64,000 nt of DNA from positions 1 through 64,000 of the forward strand of contig NZ_NPZB01000001.1 in assembly GCF_002895945.1 (NCBI RefSeq), read 5' to 3'. The notes under the pieces are model-generated. The model was given only the letters and a program-made list of their open reading frames with translations, made no database searches and had not been told where the DNA came from. Position numbers and translations under genes: made by a program. The first letter of the stretch is position 1; each line of letters starts with the position of its first letter. Shown in pieces: positions 34,577 to 45,476 of this stretch. The DNA is from Solilutibacter silvestris (GTDB taxonomy: Bacteria > Pseudomonadota > Gammaproteobacteria > Xanthomonadales > Xanthomonadaceae).

Positions 34577-34873
34577 TCAGATGGTCCACTTCACTTCCGG
34601 ATGACCACGCAGCGCCGCATGCGCGGCATCGTACTGTTCGCGTGACGCCGCCTTGAAGCTGAGCTTGATCGACACGTACTTGCCGCCGGAGGAATCGCGG
34701 GTGGCGACGGTTTCGCGCAACACTTCGATGCCGGCGTCTTCCAGCAAGCCGGGAATCACCGCTTCGAGTCCGGCAGCGGCCGGCCCCATCGCGGTGATTT
34801 CGAACACGCCGGGAAACTGGAAGCCGTGTTCGGGATTGTCGGATTTGATTTCCATCAGCGCGACTTCCACCAC
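34577..34873 (-). CDS. ybeD: DUF493 family protein (YbeD)
   Basis: A 98-residue protein with the YbeD fold pattern (FPGVFEITAMGPA, GGKYVSIKLSFKAASREQYDAAHAALR, a C-terminal VKWTI). It resembles ACT-like regulatory domains. Its role is unknown, but it is nearly always beside lipB and dacA/dacC. It overlaps the end of dacC by 19 bases. Confidence 0.92.
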   Translation of the reverse strand: MVEVALMEIKSDNPEHGFQFPGVFEITAMGPAAAGLEAVIPGLLEDAGIEVLRETVATRDSSGGKYVSIKLSFKAASREQYDAAHAALRGHPEVKWTI

Positions 34874-36075
34874 AGCATCAGACTATCCCACAGGCGGCGG
34901 AAGAAGCCGCCCTGATCGACCGCATCGATCGCGACCAGCGGTGCCTCGGCGATCGGCTTGCCATCCAGCGACAACTTGATGGTGCCCACGCGCTGGCCCT
35001 TGGCGATCGGCGCGATCAGGTTCTGCGGCACCTCCATCGACGACTTCAGCGCTTCGAAACGACCGCGCGGCACCGTCACCAGCAGTGGTTCGGCGACGCC
35101 CAGACGCACTTGCGGGCTGGCACCCTTCCACACCTTCTGCACGCTCACCTGTGCGTTGGCGTCATACAACTTGTGGGTTTCGTAGAAGCGGAAGCCCCAG
35201 TTGAGCAGGGCCTGCACGTCGTCGGCGCGTTGCTTCTCGCTGGTATCGCCCAGCACGACGGCGATCAGGCGCTGGTCGCCGCGCTGCGCCGACGCCATCA
35301 GGCAGTAACCGGCATTGGAGGTATGGCCGGTCTTGATGCCGTCGACCGAGGAATCGCGCCACAGCAGCAGGTTGCGGTTGGGCTGGGTGATCGGACCGAC
35401 GGTGAACTCGCGGATCTTGTTCAGCGCATAGGCCTGCGGATAGTCGTGGATCAGCGCGCGGCCGAGCAGCGCCAGATCGTGCGCGGTGGACAGATGTCCC
35501 TGCGCGGAAAGACCGGTGGGATCGACGAAGTGGCTGTTCTTCATGCCGATCTTGGCGGCATAACTGTTCATCAACTGGGCGAAGGCTTCCTCGCTGCCGG
35601 CGACGTGTTCGGCCAGCGCGATCGCGGCGTCGTTGCCGGATTGCACCACCATGCCCGTTTCCATCTGCTCCAGCGGCGCCGACTTGTTGACTTCGAAGCC
35701 GCTGTAGCTGCCATCGGTACCGGCGCCACCGGTCTTCCAGGCGTGCTCGGTCATCATCACCTGGTCGCTGGCCTTGACCTTGCCCTTGGCGATTTCGGCG
35801 GCGATGACGTAACTGGTCATCACCTTGGTGATGCTGGCCGGTTCCAGCTGGGTATCGATGTTCTGGCCCGCCAGCACCTGGCCGGTGGCGTAGTCCATCA
35901 CCACCCAGGCCTTGGACACCGCGGGCGCGGGCGCGGACGGGATCGGCAGCTCGCCGGTGGCAACGGCGGCCGGGGCCGTGGCCGCCGGTGCAGGCGCGGG
36001 GGTCTGCGCGAAGGCCAGCCCGAAGGCGGCGGTGAGGACGGCAACGGAAAGAACGGCAACGGGTCTGGAGGTCAT
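34855..36075 (-). CDS. dacC: D-alanyl-D-alanine carboxypeptidase (PBP5/6 type)
   Basis: From ATG 36075 the 406-residue protein has a cleavable signal (AVLTAAFGLAFA), the serine motif PASITKVMTSYV (SxxK), SGNDAAIALAE (SxN) and DGIKTGHT (KTG), a PBP5 C-terminal domain and a final amphipathic tail (FFRRLWDSLMLWW) for membrane anchoring. It trims the fifth alanine from peptidoglycan stems. It lies between rlpA and ybeD at the end of the elongation-gene run. Confidence 0.95.
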   Translation of the reverse strand: MTSRPVAVLSVAVLTAAFGLAFAQTPAPAPAATAPAAVATGELPIPSAPAPAVSKAWVVMDYATGQVLAGQNIDTQLEPASITKVMTSYVIAAEIAKGKVKASDQVMMTEHAWKTGGAGTDGSYSGFEVNKSAPLEQMETGMVVQSGNDAAIALAEHVAGSEEAFAQLMNSYAAKIGMKNSHFVDPTGLSAQGHLSTAHDLALLGRALIHDYPQAYALNKIREFTVGPITQPNRNLLLWRDSSVDGIKTGHTSNAGYCLMASAQRGDQRLIAVVLGDTSEKQRADDVQALLNWGFRFYETHKLYDANAQVSVQKVWKGASPQVRLGVAEPLLVTVPRGRFEALKSSMEVPQNLIAPIAKGQRVGTIKLSLDGKPIAEAPLVAIDAVDQGGFFRRLWDSLMLWWKSR

Positions 36076-36137
36076 GTGCTGGGATCTGGGGAAGCGGGAG
36101 AATGCGGCCGCGATTGGCGGCAGCGCAGGCGACAAGT

Positions 36138-37484
36138 TTAGTCGCGGACGGGATTCGGTGTCCCGAATCCGAGGCCGGAGATGCGCGCGGACAGCGTCGG
36201 GACTTCGGCGCTGTTCATCGCCACCACGCGCAGGCGCCAGAAACGCCGGCCATTGGCCCAGCCCTCGACGATGCGGGCATTGCTGACGCCAGCGTGCTGG
36301 ACGATGTCCAACGCATGTTCGGCGTTCTGCTGGCTGGAGAATGCGGCGACCTGCAGGGTGAGTCCGGCGGCAGTCGTGGTGGATGTGCTGGGGCTGGAAG
36401 TCACGATTGGCGGAGCCGGTGCGCGTGCCACGGACATCGTGGCGGTGGCTGCGGAAGCGACCGGCTTGGGTGATGGTGGAGCCGTCGCGGGCGACGATGC
36501 GGACGTGGTCGCGACCTGGGTCACCGGCGATGGCGTCACCGCAGGCAACACCGTCAGCGCCGCGTCGGGCTTGCCGGGTTTTCCGGTGGCGACGTGCAGG
36601 CCGCGCGCTTTCATCCACGCATCGAACTCGGTGGAGGTCATCACCTTGCCGTTCTGCATCATGTCGAAGCGATAGTCCTCCGCCACCGCTGGCGAACTGG
36701 CCAGCGCGACGCCTGCGGGCACCTTGCCATCGGCAACCTGCTGCGCCAGTTGCGACTTGGCCGCAGGATCGGTTTTCGCCGCGGCGGCGAGTTCGATCGC
36801 GTCATTGGTCTCGCGGCTTTCCTCGGGCGTCAGCGCGTCGACGCGCACGTGGGCCGTGCCCTTCTCGCGATAGCCGAGCTTCACCGCCGCGGCGTAGCTG
36901 AGATCGATCAGCCGGTTGGAATGGAACGGCCCGCGATCGTTGATGCGCACCACCACCGACTTGCCGTTGTCGAGATTGGTGACGCGCGCAAAGCTGGGGA
37001 GCGGCAAGGTGCGATGCGCCGCAGTGAAGGCGTACATGTCGTACACCTCTTCGTTGGAGGTGCGGCGGCCATGGAACTTGTTGCCGTAATACGACGCGGT
37101 CCCGGTTTCGGAATAACCGCGCGAATCGTCGAGCACGCTGTAGTTCTTGCCGAGCACCGCATAGGACTTGTTGCCGCGTTTCGACCGCGGTTCCGCCTTG
37201 ACGGTCGGCTCCGGGATGCGGTTCACGTCGGGAATCTCGCCGGGCACGCTGTCGCGGATGTCGGGACGATAGATGTCGCCAACCATCTGCCCGCGCTTGC
37301 TGGCGTCTTCCTGCGCCGGCGCATAGGGCGATGCCGAGGGATTCGTGGCGGTTGCGGTTGTTGCGCGCGGTGTGGCTTTCGGAATGGTGGTCGCGCGTGT
37401 TGTCGCGGGTTGCGATTTCGGCGGCGCGGAACTGCACGCGGCCAGCGCCACCGGCAACGCGATGGCGAGCGCGACGCGCTTCAT
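36138..37484 (-). CDS. rlpA: RlpA septal/endolytic lytic transglycosylase lipoprotein
   Basis: The 448-residue protein has a lipobox (PVALAAC), a low-complexity Thr/Pro linker, the double-psi beta-barrel (ETGTASYYGNKFHGRRTSNEE and NDRGPFHSNRLIDLS) and a C-terminal SPOR domain (LQVAAFSSQQNAEHALDIVQ). RlpA cuts glycan strands lacking stem peptides, and SPOR targets it to such glycans. It overlaps mltB by four bases. Confidence 0.95.
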   Translation of the reverse strand: MKRVALAIALPVALAACSSAPPKSQPATTRATTIPKATPRATTATATNPSASPYAPAQEDASKRGQMVGDIYRPDIRDSVPGEIPDVNRIPEPTVKAEPRSKRGNKSYAVLGKNYSVLDDSRGYSETGTASYYGNKFHGRRTSNEEVYDMYAFTAAHRTLPLPSFARVTNLDNGKSVVVRINDRGPFHSNRLIDLSYAAAVKLGYREKGTAHVRVDALTPEESRETNDAIELAAAAKTDPAAKSQLAQQVADGKVPAGVALASSPAVAEDYRFDMMQNGKVMTSTEFDAWMKARGLHVATGKPGKPDAALTVLPAVTPSPVTQVATTSASSPATAPPSPKPVASAATATMSVARAPAPPIVTSSPSTSTTTAAGLTLQVAAFSSQQNAEHALDIVQHAGVSNARIVEGWANGRRFWRLRVVAMNSAEVPTLSARISGLGFGTPNPVRD

Positions 37485-38602
37485 GCGCCAGGCACCGGAT
37501 GGCCAGCGATCATTTGCGACAACTGGTACACGGCGGTCGAATACAGCGGCGACTTGTTGTACTTGGTGATCGCCACGAAGTTGGGAAACACCATCCAGTA
37601 TTCGGGACCGTTGGCGCCATCCAGCGTGATGATGTTGGCCGGCAACTCCGCCGCGACCTGTTGCAACGGCCGATAGCCCATCTTCGCAAGGTCAGCCTGC
37701 GGCAACATCGCTTCGCTGCGGTTGTCGGGATTGATCGCCTGCGCACCGGCATCGCGCGTCGCGCGCACCATCACCGGCTGGCCGCGTTGCCACTGGCCGC
37801 GACCGACGAAATAGTTGGCGATCGACGGCAACACGTCGGCGAGATCGCCGAACAGATCGCGCTTGCCATCGCCATCGCCATCGACCGCGTATTGGCGATA
37901 GCTCGACGGCATGAACTGGCCCCAGCCCATCGCGCCGGCGTAACTGCCGCGCAACTGGCTGATGTCGAGGCGCGCTTCCTTCTCCATCGCGAATGCCTGC
38001 GCCAGCTCGTCGCGGAAGAAGGCCTCGCGCATGTTCTCGCGCTCGATCTTGTCCGGCGCATTGGTGCGCGGATAGCGGAAACCGAGCGTGTACAGCGCAT
38101 CCACCACCGGATACTTGCCCATGTTGGCGCCGTAGCCGGTTTCGACGCCAATGATCGCGACGATGATCTCCGCCGGCACGCCGTACTTCGTTTCGACCGC
38201 CTGAAGTTCATTGCGATGTTTGGCGATGAAGGCCTTGCCGCCATCGATGCGCGCGCCATTGAGGAAGAGCGGGCGATATTCGCTCCACGCCTTGCCTTCG
38301 GCCGGGCGCGACATCGCGGCGATGATCGGCGCGCGGATCTGCGCGCTGGCGAGAATCGACTCGACGCGCTGCGGATCGACGCCGTATTTGGCGGCAGCGT
38401 CGCGGGCGAAATCGTGGCGCGCGGTGACGAGATCAGGGACCGGGCCGGTCGGACGCGCGGGCGTCGCCATTGGCGGCACGGGTGTCGGTGCGGGAGCGGG
38501 AGATGGCGGAACCGGCACGGGCCGGGGCGGCGGCGGCGACTGCGTGGCGCAAGCGGCCAACAGCAGCGATACCGCAGCGAGAGTCAGGTGGCGTCGGGTC
38601 AT
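37481..38602 (-). CDS. mltB: Membrane-bound lytic murein transglycosylase B
   Basis: ATG at 38602 (MTRRHLTLAAVSLLLAAC) gives a 373-residue lipoprotein with lipobox LAAC. The catalytic glutamate lies in IIGVETGYGANMGKYPVVDALYTLGF, and AMGWGQFMPSSYRQYAVDGDGDG is the second family hallmark. It cleaves the glycan backbone to anhydromuropeptides. A Pro-rich stretch follows the lipid anchor. It sits 48 bases after rodA. Confidence 0.94.
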   Translation of the reverse strand: MTRRHLTLAAVSLLLAACATQSPPPPRPVPVPPSPAPAPTPVPPMATPARPTGPVPDLVTARHDFARDAAAKYGVDPQRVESILASAQIRAPIIAAMSRPAEGKAWSEYRPLFLNGARIDGGKAFIAKHRNELQAVETKYGVPAEIIVAIIGVETGYGANMGKYPVVDALYTLGFRYPRTNAPDKIERENMREAFFRDELAQAFAMEKEARLDISQLRGSYAGAMGWGQFMPSSYRQYAVDGDGDGKRDLFGDLADVLPSIANYFVGRGQWQRGQPVMVRATRDAGAQAINPDNRSEAMLPQADLAKMGYRPLQQVAAELPANIITLDGANGPEYWMVFPNFVAITKYNKSPLYSTAVYQLSQMIAGHPVPGA

Positions 38603-38650
38603 CGTCGCGGAGGGTAGCACGCACCCCGTGGATGATCCTGACTGCAGCAC

Positions 38651-39760
38651 TCAGGTTCGCCGTGGCGAATGCGCGCGCACCGACATCACCAGGCCCATGC
38701 CCGCCAGCAGCACCACTGCCGACGTGCCGCCATACGACAGCAGCGGCATCGGCACGCCGACCACCGGCAACATGCCCGAGATCATTCCGCCGTTGACCAT
38801 CACGTAGACGAACAGTGCCAGGCCCAGCGTGCCGGCCAGCAGGCGCGAATAGGAATCGCGCGCTTCCATCGCGATCCACAGGCAGCGTCCGATCACGAAC
38901 AGGTAGGCGGCGAACATCAGCGCCACGCCGAGCCAGCCGAATTCCTCGCTCAATACCGAGAACAGGAAGTCGGTGGTGTGTTCCGGCAAATAGTTGAGAT
39001 GCGATTGCGTGCCCTGTTGCCAGCCCTGCCCGGACCAGCCGCCGGAGCCGATCGCGATCTTCGACTGTGTGATGTTCCAGCCCGCGCCGAGCTTGTCCGA
39101 ATCGGGATTGACGAAAATCAGGATGCGGTCCTTCTGGTATGGCTTCAGGAACCAGAACCATGCCGCCGGCGCCGCCACCGCCACCGACGTGAACGCGCCG
39201 ATGAACCACCACCATGACAGTCCGGCGAGGAACATGGTGAACACCGCGCCGCAGGTGATCAGCATCGAGGTGCCGAAATCCGGTTGCTTGAGGATCAGCA
39301 GGATTGGTACTGCGGCGATCGCGCCGCAGATCGCGATTGTCCGCACATTGGGTGGCAATACGGAATTGTGCAGATACCATGCCAGCATCATCGGCAGGCT
39401 GAGCTTGATCAATTCCGATGGCTGGAAATAGAAGATGCCGAGATTGATCCACAGGTTTCCGTGGTGACCACGGCCGAGCACCAGCACCGCCAGCAGCGGC
39501 ACGATCGTCAGCAGGTAGACATAGGGCGAAGCCGCGCGCAATCGCGGCGGCGCGACGCGCGACAGCAACCACATCAGGCCGAGGCCGATCACGAAGCGCG
39601 AGCCCTGCCCCATCACCATGTGCAGGCTGCCGTTGCTGGCGCTGTAAAGCGTCACCAGTCCACTGGCCATCAGCAGCAGCAATGCGCACAACAGCGGCAA
39701 GTCGATGGTGCGCAACAGGCGCTCGACCCAGTTGGTGATGAGCCTCAGCAACGGATTCAT
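38651..39760 (-). CDS. rodA: Peptidoglycan glycosyltransferase RodA
   Basis: The 369-residue SEDS protein has ten membrane segments and the conserved GWSGQGWQQGTQSHLNYLPE with TDFLFSVLSEEFG, and PVVGVPMPLLSYGGTS. RodA polymerises glycan strands for the rod complex with PBP2. It overlaps mrdA (PBP2) by four bases, the classic pairing. Confidence 0.96.
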   Translation of the reverse strand: MNPLLRLITNWVERLLRTIDLPLLCALLLLMASGLVTLYSASNGSLHMVMGQGSRFVIGLGLMWLLSRVAPPRLRAASPYVYLLTIVPLLAVLVLGRGHHGNLWINLGIFYFQPSELIKLSLPMMLAWYLHNSVLPPNVRTIAICGAIAAVPILLILKQPDFGTSMLITCGAVFTMFLAGLSWWWFIGAFTSVAVAAPAAWFWFLKPYQKDRILIFVNPDSDKLGAGWNITQSKIAIGSGGWSGQGWQQGTQSHLNYLPEHTTDFLFSVLSEEFGWLGVALMFAAYLFVIGRCLWIAMEARDSYSRLLAGTLGLALFVYVMVNGGMISGMLPVVGVPMPLLSYGGTSAVVLLAGMGLVMSVRAHSPRRT

Positions 39761-41820
39761 GGCGTCTGCCCCGGCGTATCAGTCGGCGTGTTGTCATCGC
39801 CGGCACCGGGATCCTCGGACGGCAGCATGTCGGTGCTGCGATCCTGCAGCGCATCGATGGTGCCCGGCACCAGGAACGACTCGGTGCCGATCGCGCCGCT
39901 TTCGGCATCGGCGAACATCGGATCGCGGCCATCGGCGAGCATGTCCTTGCCGTCCTTGCCCGCACTCGGCATCTTGCCGGTGATCCACGCATCCATGATC
40001 TTGCGCGCAATCGGCGCCGCGGTATCGGCACCATAGCCACCACCTTCGACGGCCACCGCCACGGCGATCGTCGGATTGTCGGCGGGCGCGTAGGCTTCGA
40101 ACAGCGCGCGATGGCGCAGGTTCATCGGCAGGTTGCGCGGATTGACCGCCGCGGCGCTGCGTCGGCTTGCCACCTGCGCGGTACCAGTCTTGCTGGCGAT
40201 GATGTAGGTCAAGCCAGCGCGAATGTTGGTCGCGGTGCCGGCGCCATGCACGGTGCCGATCATGCCTTCGCGGATCACTTGCAGATGCGCGGGACTGTCG
40301 CTGATGCGCCTCGGCTCGGACTGCGGCAACTCGCCCCACGATCCGCCAAAGCCGGTGCGCGCCGCTTCAACCAGGTGCGGTCGCCGCAACAGCCCGCCAT
40401 TGCCCAGTGCGGCGACGCCCTGCGCCAATTGCAACGGCGTGACTTTCCAGAAGCCCTGGCCGATGCCGCTGATCACCGTGTCACCGATATACCAGCGCGA
40501 TTCGCTGGCGCCTTTGATGTGCGTGCGCTTCCACTCCGGCGAGGGCAGGATGCCGCCGATCTCGCCGTACATGTCGATGCCGGTGGGCGAGCCGAAGCCG
40601 TATTTGCCGAGATATTGGTCGAAGCGCGCCATGCCCAGATCAAGCGCGAGCTTGTAGTAATAGGTGTTGACCGAGGCATAGATCGACTTGCGCATGTCGG
40701 TCCAGCCGTGGCCGCCGCGATGCGAATCGCCGTAGCCGCGCTTCTGCCCGGGGATGTAGAACATGCCTGTCGACAGCACCTTGTCCTCCGGCGTGCGCAG
40801 GCCACTCTCGAGACCGGCGAGGGCGAGGAACGGCTTCACCGTCGAACCTGGCGCGACGCCACCCAGCACGATGCGGTTGAACTGCGGGCGCGAGGGATTC
40901 TCGTTCAACGCGGCGTAGTCATCGTGCGAGATGCCGTTGACGAACAAGTTGGCGTCGTACGACGGCAGGCTGACCATCGCGAGGATGCCGCCGGTGCGCG
41001 GATCGATGGCCACCGCCGTGCCTTCGAGGTTGCCGAATGCCTCCACCATCGCCCGCTGCAGATCGAGGTCGATGGTCAGACGCAGGTCGTCGCCCGGTTT
41101 TGCCGGCACCACGCCGAGCGTGCGCAGCGCGCGTCCGTTGACGTTGGTCTCGATGCGTTCATAGCCGACCTTGCCGCGCAGTACCTCTTCGTAATAACGC
41201 TCCAGCCCGGTCTTGCCGACGTGGCTGAAGGCGGCATCGAGCGACACCATCTTCTCCTTGTCGCGCGCATCGACGCGGCCGACGTAACCGATGATGTGGG
41301 TGAACAGATCCTTGTACGGATAGACGCGACCGAAGTACGGGACGATCTCCACACCCGGGAACTGCCAGCGGTCCACCGAGAAACGCGCGATTTCCTCGTC
41401 GGTCAATTTCGCCTTCAACGTCACCGGCGCATGCGGGCGACTGGCATCACGCGCACGATCGAAGGCTTCGATGTCTTCCGGCTTCAGCTCGATCCGCGTC
41501 GACAACTGCTGGACCAGCGTCGCCATGTCGTCGACCTGGTCGGGTGTCACGTCGAGGCGGAACTGCGGGACGTTGTCAGCAAGGATGCGACCCTTGCGAT
41601 CGTAGATCAGGCCACGCCCGGGCACGATCGGCCGCGGCTTGATCTGGTTGGATTCGGCGAGCGCCGAGTACATGCGGTGCTGTAGCACCTGCATGTGGAA
41701 ATACCAGCCAGCCAGCACCAGCAAGCCCGCCACCACCGCCGCGAACGCGATGAACGCACGCCGCCGGAACTGCTCGACCTCGAGCGCCTGGTTCTTGATT
41801 GCGCTGCGTCGCAACGCCAT
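39757..41820 (-). CDS. mrdA: Penicillin-binding protein 2
   Basis: From ATG 41820 (MALRRSAIKNQ) the 687-residue protein has one N-terminal membrane segment, a dimerisation domain, and transpeptidase motifs GVAPGSTVKPFLALAG (SxxK), SVNTYYY (SxN) and SKTGTAQVA (KTG). It cross-links new wall during elongation with RodA. The start codon overlaps the mreD stop. An extended 41871 frame is not needed. Confidence 0.96.
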   Translation of the reverse strand: MALRRSAIKNQALEVEQFRRRAFIAFAAVVAGLLVLAGWYFHMQVLQHRMYSALAESNQIKPRPIVPGRGLIYDRKGRILADNVPQFRLDVTPDQVDDMATLVQQLSTRIELKPEDIEAFDRARDASRPHAPVTLKAKLTDEEIARFSVDRWQFPGVEIVPYFGRVYPYKDLFTHIIGYVGRVDARDKEKMVSLDAAFSHVGKTGLERYYEEVLRGKVGYERIETNVNGRALRTLGVVPAKPGDDLRLTIDLDLQRAMVEAFGNLEGTAVAIDPRTGGILAMVSLPSYDANLFVNGISHDDYAALNENPSRPQFNRIVLGGVAPGSTVKPFLALAGLESGLRTPEDKVLSTGMFYIPGQKRGYGDSHRGGHGWTDMRKSIYASVNTYYYKLALDLGMARFDQYLGKYGFGSPTGIDMYGEIGGILPSPEWKRTHIKGASESRWYIGDTVISGIGQGFWKVTPLQLAQGVAALGNGGLLRRPHLVEAARTGFGGSWGELPQSEPRRISDSPAHLQVIREGMIGTVHGAGTATNIRAGLTYIIASKTGTAQVASRRSAAAVNPRNLPMNLRHRALFEAYAPADNPTIAVAVAVEGGGYGADTAAPIARKIMDAWITGKMPSAGKDGKDMLADGRDPMFADAESGAIGTESFLVPGTIDALQDRSTDMLPSEDPGAGDDNTPTDTPGQTP

Positions 41821-42296
41821 CAGCGCCGTCCGCGGTCCAGCGTCGCCAGCAGTGCGTACACCGGCCCCCACAGCACCGCGCCGACCGCAGCCGCGCCCAG
41901 CGTGGCGATCGGCAATTGCGGCTGGCCGAGGAAGGCATGGACGATCGCGGTGACGATCCAGTCATTCACCAGCAGTGCGGCGATCGCCAGCACCTGTTGC
42001 CAGATCGGATAGAAGCGCAGGCGCGAACGGAAGCGATCCAGCAGGAACGCGATCACCACCAGTCGCAACGCGTATTCGCCCAGCAAGGTGCCTTGCACCA
42101 CGTCCAGCAAGAGGCCGATGAGGAAGGCGACGCCGAGGCCGCTGTCATCGCCATGTTCCAGCACCCAATAGGCGAGCACCAGCGCCATCCAGAACGGCCG
42201 GAACGGCACGATCGCATCCGGCAACGGCAGCAATGCCAGCAACATCGCGACGACGATGCTGGCGACCTGCAGCAGACGCGTGCGCCGCCGCATCAT
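41820..42296 (-). CDS. mreD: Rod shape-determining protein MreD
   Basis: A 158-residue membrane protein with about five hydrophobic segments and the MreD pattern (PFRPFWMALVLAYWVLEHG, LLDVVQGTLLGEYALRLVVIAFLL). It belongs to the elongasome membrane core. Overlaps mreC and mrdA by a few bases each. Confidence 0.93.
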   Translation of the reverse strand: MMRRRTRLLQVASIVVAMLLALLPLPDAIVPFRPFWMALVLAYWVLEHGDDSGLGVAFLIGLLLDVVQGTLLGEYALRLVVIAFLLDRFRSRLRFYPIWQQVLAIAALLVNDWIVTAIVHAFLGQPQLPIATLGAAAVGAVLWGPVYALLATLDRGRR

Positions 42297-43234
42297 GGCT
42301 TTTCCTCCACGGGTTCCATGTTGCTATGCCTGGCCTTGACCTTGTCGTGCGCAGGCTTGGCATCGCGTCCCGGCAATTCCACCGGCTTGAACACCGGAGC
42401 GGTGGGCAGCGTGCGCAGCAGCAGCACTTCATGGCCGCGATCGGGTTGCGCGGCGGGCGTGAGCTCGGCTTCGAGGAATGCGCGACTGTCGTCCAGCTTC
42501 AATTTGGCAATGGTGCCGACCGGGAAGCCGGCGGGGAATCGCCCACCCAGTCCCGAGGTCTGCACGCGATCGCCGACCTTGATGTCGGCGGAACGCGGGA
42601 TGTAACCCAGCACCAGGCGATTGCCGCGCCCGTAGACGATCAGGCGGATGCCGGTCCGCACCACTTCCACCGGGATGGCGTGGTCGGGGTCGGTGATCAG
42701 CAGCACCGTCGAGGTGATCGGCTGCACCGAGGTGACCTGGCCAAGGATGCCGCCGCCATCAATCACCACCTGCCCGACATGCACGCCCTGGTTGGAGCCG
42801 GCATCCAGCATCAGCCGCTGGTGGGTGGGGTCGAGGTCGATATCGAGGATCGGCGCCAGTTGCACGTCGAGCCGTCCACGTTGCGCCGCGCCGAGCAGGC
42901 CGCGCAGGCGCTCGTTCTCGGCCTGTTCGGCCTGCAGTCGCGCCATCCGCGCACCGGCCACCGCGACCGCGTTGCGCAACGCGGCGTTGTCCTGGATCAA
43001 TTGCGAACGGCTCACCGCGTTGTTGCGCATCTCCACGCCGATGCGGCCGGGCAGTCCCGCCAGTTTCCACACCGGCTGCGCCACCAGTTCCAGCGAGGCA
43101 TGGACGCGCTGCATCACGCCGCCGTGGCGATCGAACGCCATCAGCACGATGCAGGCCGCGAGATAAGCGAGCAAGCGCAACGTCTCCGCGATGCTCTCGG
43201 TGCGGGGCGCTGCGGGACCGGGATAGGAGGACAC
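42293..43234 (-). CDS. mreC: Rod shape-determining protein MreC
   Basis: The 313-residue protein has one membrane segment (LLAYLAACIVLMAF), a coiled coil around residues 70-105 and the MreC barrel (DQGV-like SNQGVHVGQVVIDGGGILGQVTSV, GDRVQTSGLGGRFPAGFPVG). It bridges MreB to PBP2 in the periplasm. It lies 87 bases after mreB. Confidence 0.95.
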   Translation of the reverse strand: MSSYPGPAAPRTESIAETLRLLAYLAACIVLMAFDRHGGVMQRVHASLELVAQPVWKLAGLPGRIGVEMRNNAVSRSQLIQDNAALRNAVAVAGARMARLQAEQAENERLRGLLGAAQRGRLDVQLAPILDIDLDPTHQRLMLDAGSNQGVHVGQVVIDGGGILGQVTSVQPITSTVLLITDPDHAIPVEVVRTGIRLIVYGRGNRLVLGYIPRSADIKVGDRVQTSGLGGRFPAGFPVGTIAKLKLDDSRAFLEAELTPAAQPDRGHEVLLLRTLPTAPVFKPVELPGRDAKPAHDKVKARHSNMEPVEEKP

Positions 43235-43321
43235 GATGGGAGGGGCGCGTCAGTTGGGCAGTGGGCGCCCCGCGGGGGAGGCGATGGAGGCGCCGCGAAC
43301 GACGCCCGATGAAGCATTCGG

Positions 43322-44407
<1,086 letters not shown>

Positions 44408-44522
44408 CTAGCAAAAAAGCGCTCTTCCGGTGTTCCCGGAACGTTATCCGGCGGCGTCTTGTTGGCCCTTGCACCCGTGCCGGGTTACTCTTTCCCGGTT
44501 TGCCGCAACCAACCAACCCGAT

Positions 44523-45455
44523 ATGTCCGCTCTGATTTGTGGTTCCCTCGCCTACGACACCATCATGGTGTTCCCGGACCAGTTCAAGAACCACATCCTT
44601 CCGGACAAGGTTCATATCCTCAATGTCTCGTTCTTGGTGCCGCGCATGCGCCGCGAATTCGGCGGCTGTGCCGGCAACATCGCCTACAACCTGAAGTTGC
44701 TCGGCTGCACGTCGATTCCGATGGCGACGGTCGGCCAGGATTTCGCGCCCTATCGCGAACACTTCACCAAACTCGGCATCCCGCTCGACCATGTGCGCGA
44801 ATTGCCGGAAGCGTGGACGCCGCAGGCCTTCATCACCACCGACCACGACAACAACCAGATCACCGCGTTCCATCCCGGCGCGATGATGGAAAGCCACCTG
44901 AACCACGTACACGATGTTGCCGATATCACCATCGGCATCGTCGCGCCCGATGGCTACGAAGGCATGCTGCAGAACGCGCGAGAGTTCGCCGCCGCCGGCA
45001 TCCCCTTCATCTTCGACCCGGGCCAGGCGATGCCGTTGTTCAACGGCGACGAGTTCCGCCAGTTCATCGAACAGGCCGACTACGTCATCACCAATGATTA
45101 CGAATCGAACCTGCTGCAGGAACGCACCGGCTGGGGCGAGGCGGAAATCGCCGGCAAGGTCAAGGCCTTCATCATCACGCGCGGACCGAAGGGCTGCGAC
45201 ATCCTCGTCGACGGACAAACCATCCATGTGCCGCAGGCGCAGGAACAGGCGGTGGTCGATCCGACCGGTTGCGGCGATGCATTCCGCGCCGGAATGATCT
45301 ATGGCATCGAGAACGGCCACGACTGGTTGACGATCGGCCGCATCGGCAACCTGATGGGCGCGCTGAAGGTGAGCCACCACGGCACCCAGAACCAGCGCTT
45401 CACCTTCGACGAATTCAACGCCGAATTCGCCCGGCAGTTCGGCCACACGCTGTAA
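44523..45455 (+). CDS. PfkB-family kinase, adenosine kinase-like
   Basis: From ATG 44523 (MSALICGSLAYDTIMVF) the 310-residue protein has the PfkB start, FGGCAGNIAYNLKLLG and the catalytic anion-hole motif DPTGCGDAFRAG. Within this family the wording fits bacterial adenosine/nucleoside kinase-like proteins rather than ribokinase. The substrate is not proven. It is divergent from mreB. Confidence 0.88.
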   Translation: MSALICGSLAYDTIMVFPDQFKNHILPDKVHILNVSFLVPRMRREFGGCAGNIAYNLKLLGCTSIPMATVGQDFAPYREHFTKLGIPLDHVRELPEAWTPQAFITTDHDNNQITAFHPGAMMESHLNHVHDVADITIGIVAPDGYEGMLQNAREFAAAGIPFIFDPGQAMPLFNGDEFRQFIEQADYVITNDYESNLLQERTGWGEAEIAGKVKAFIITRGPKGCDILVDGQTIHVPQAQEQAVVDPTGCGDAFRAGMIYGIENGHDWLTIGRIGNLMGALKVSHHGTQNQRFTFDEFNAEFARQFGHTL

Positions 45456-45476
45456 ACAGCATCGCGTCGGAGCGCG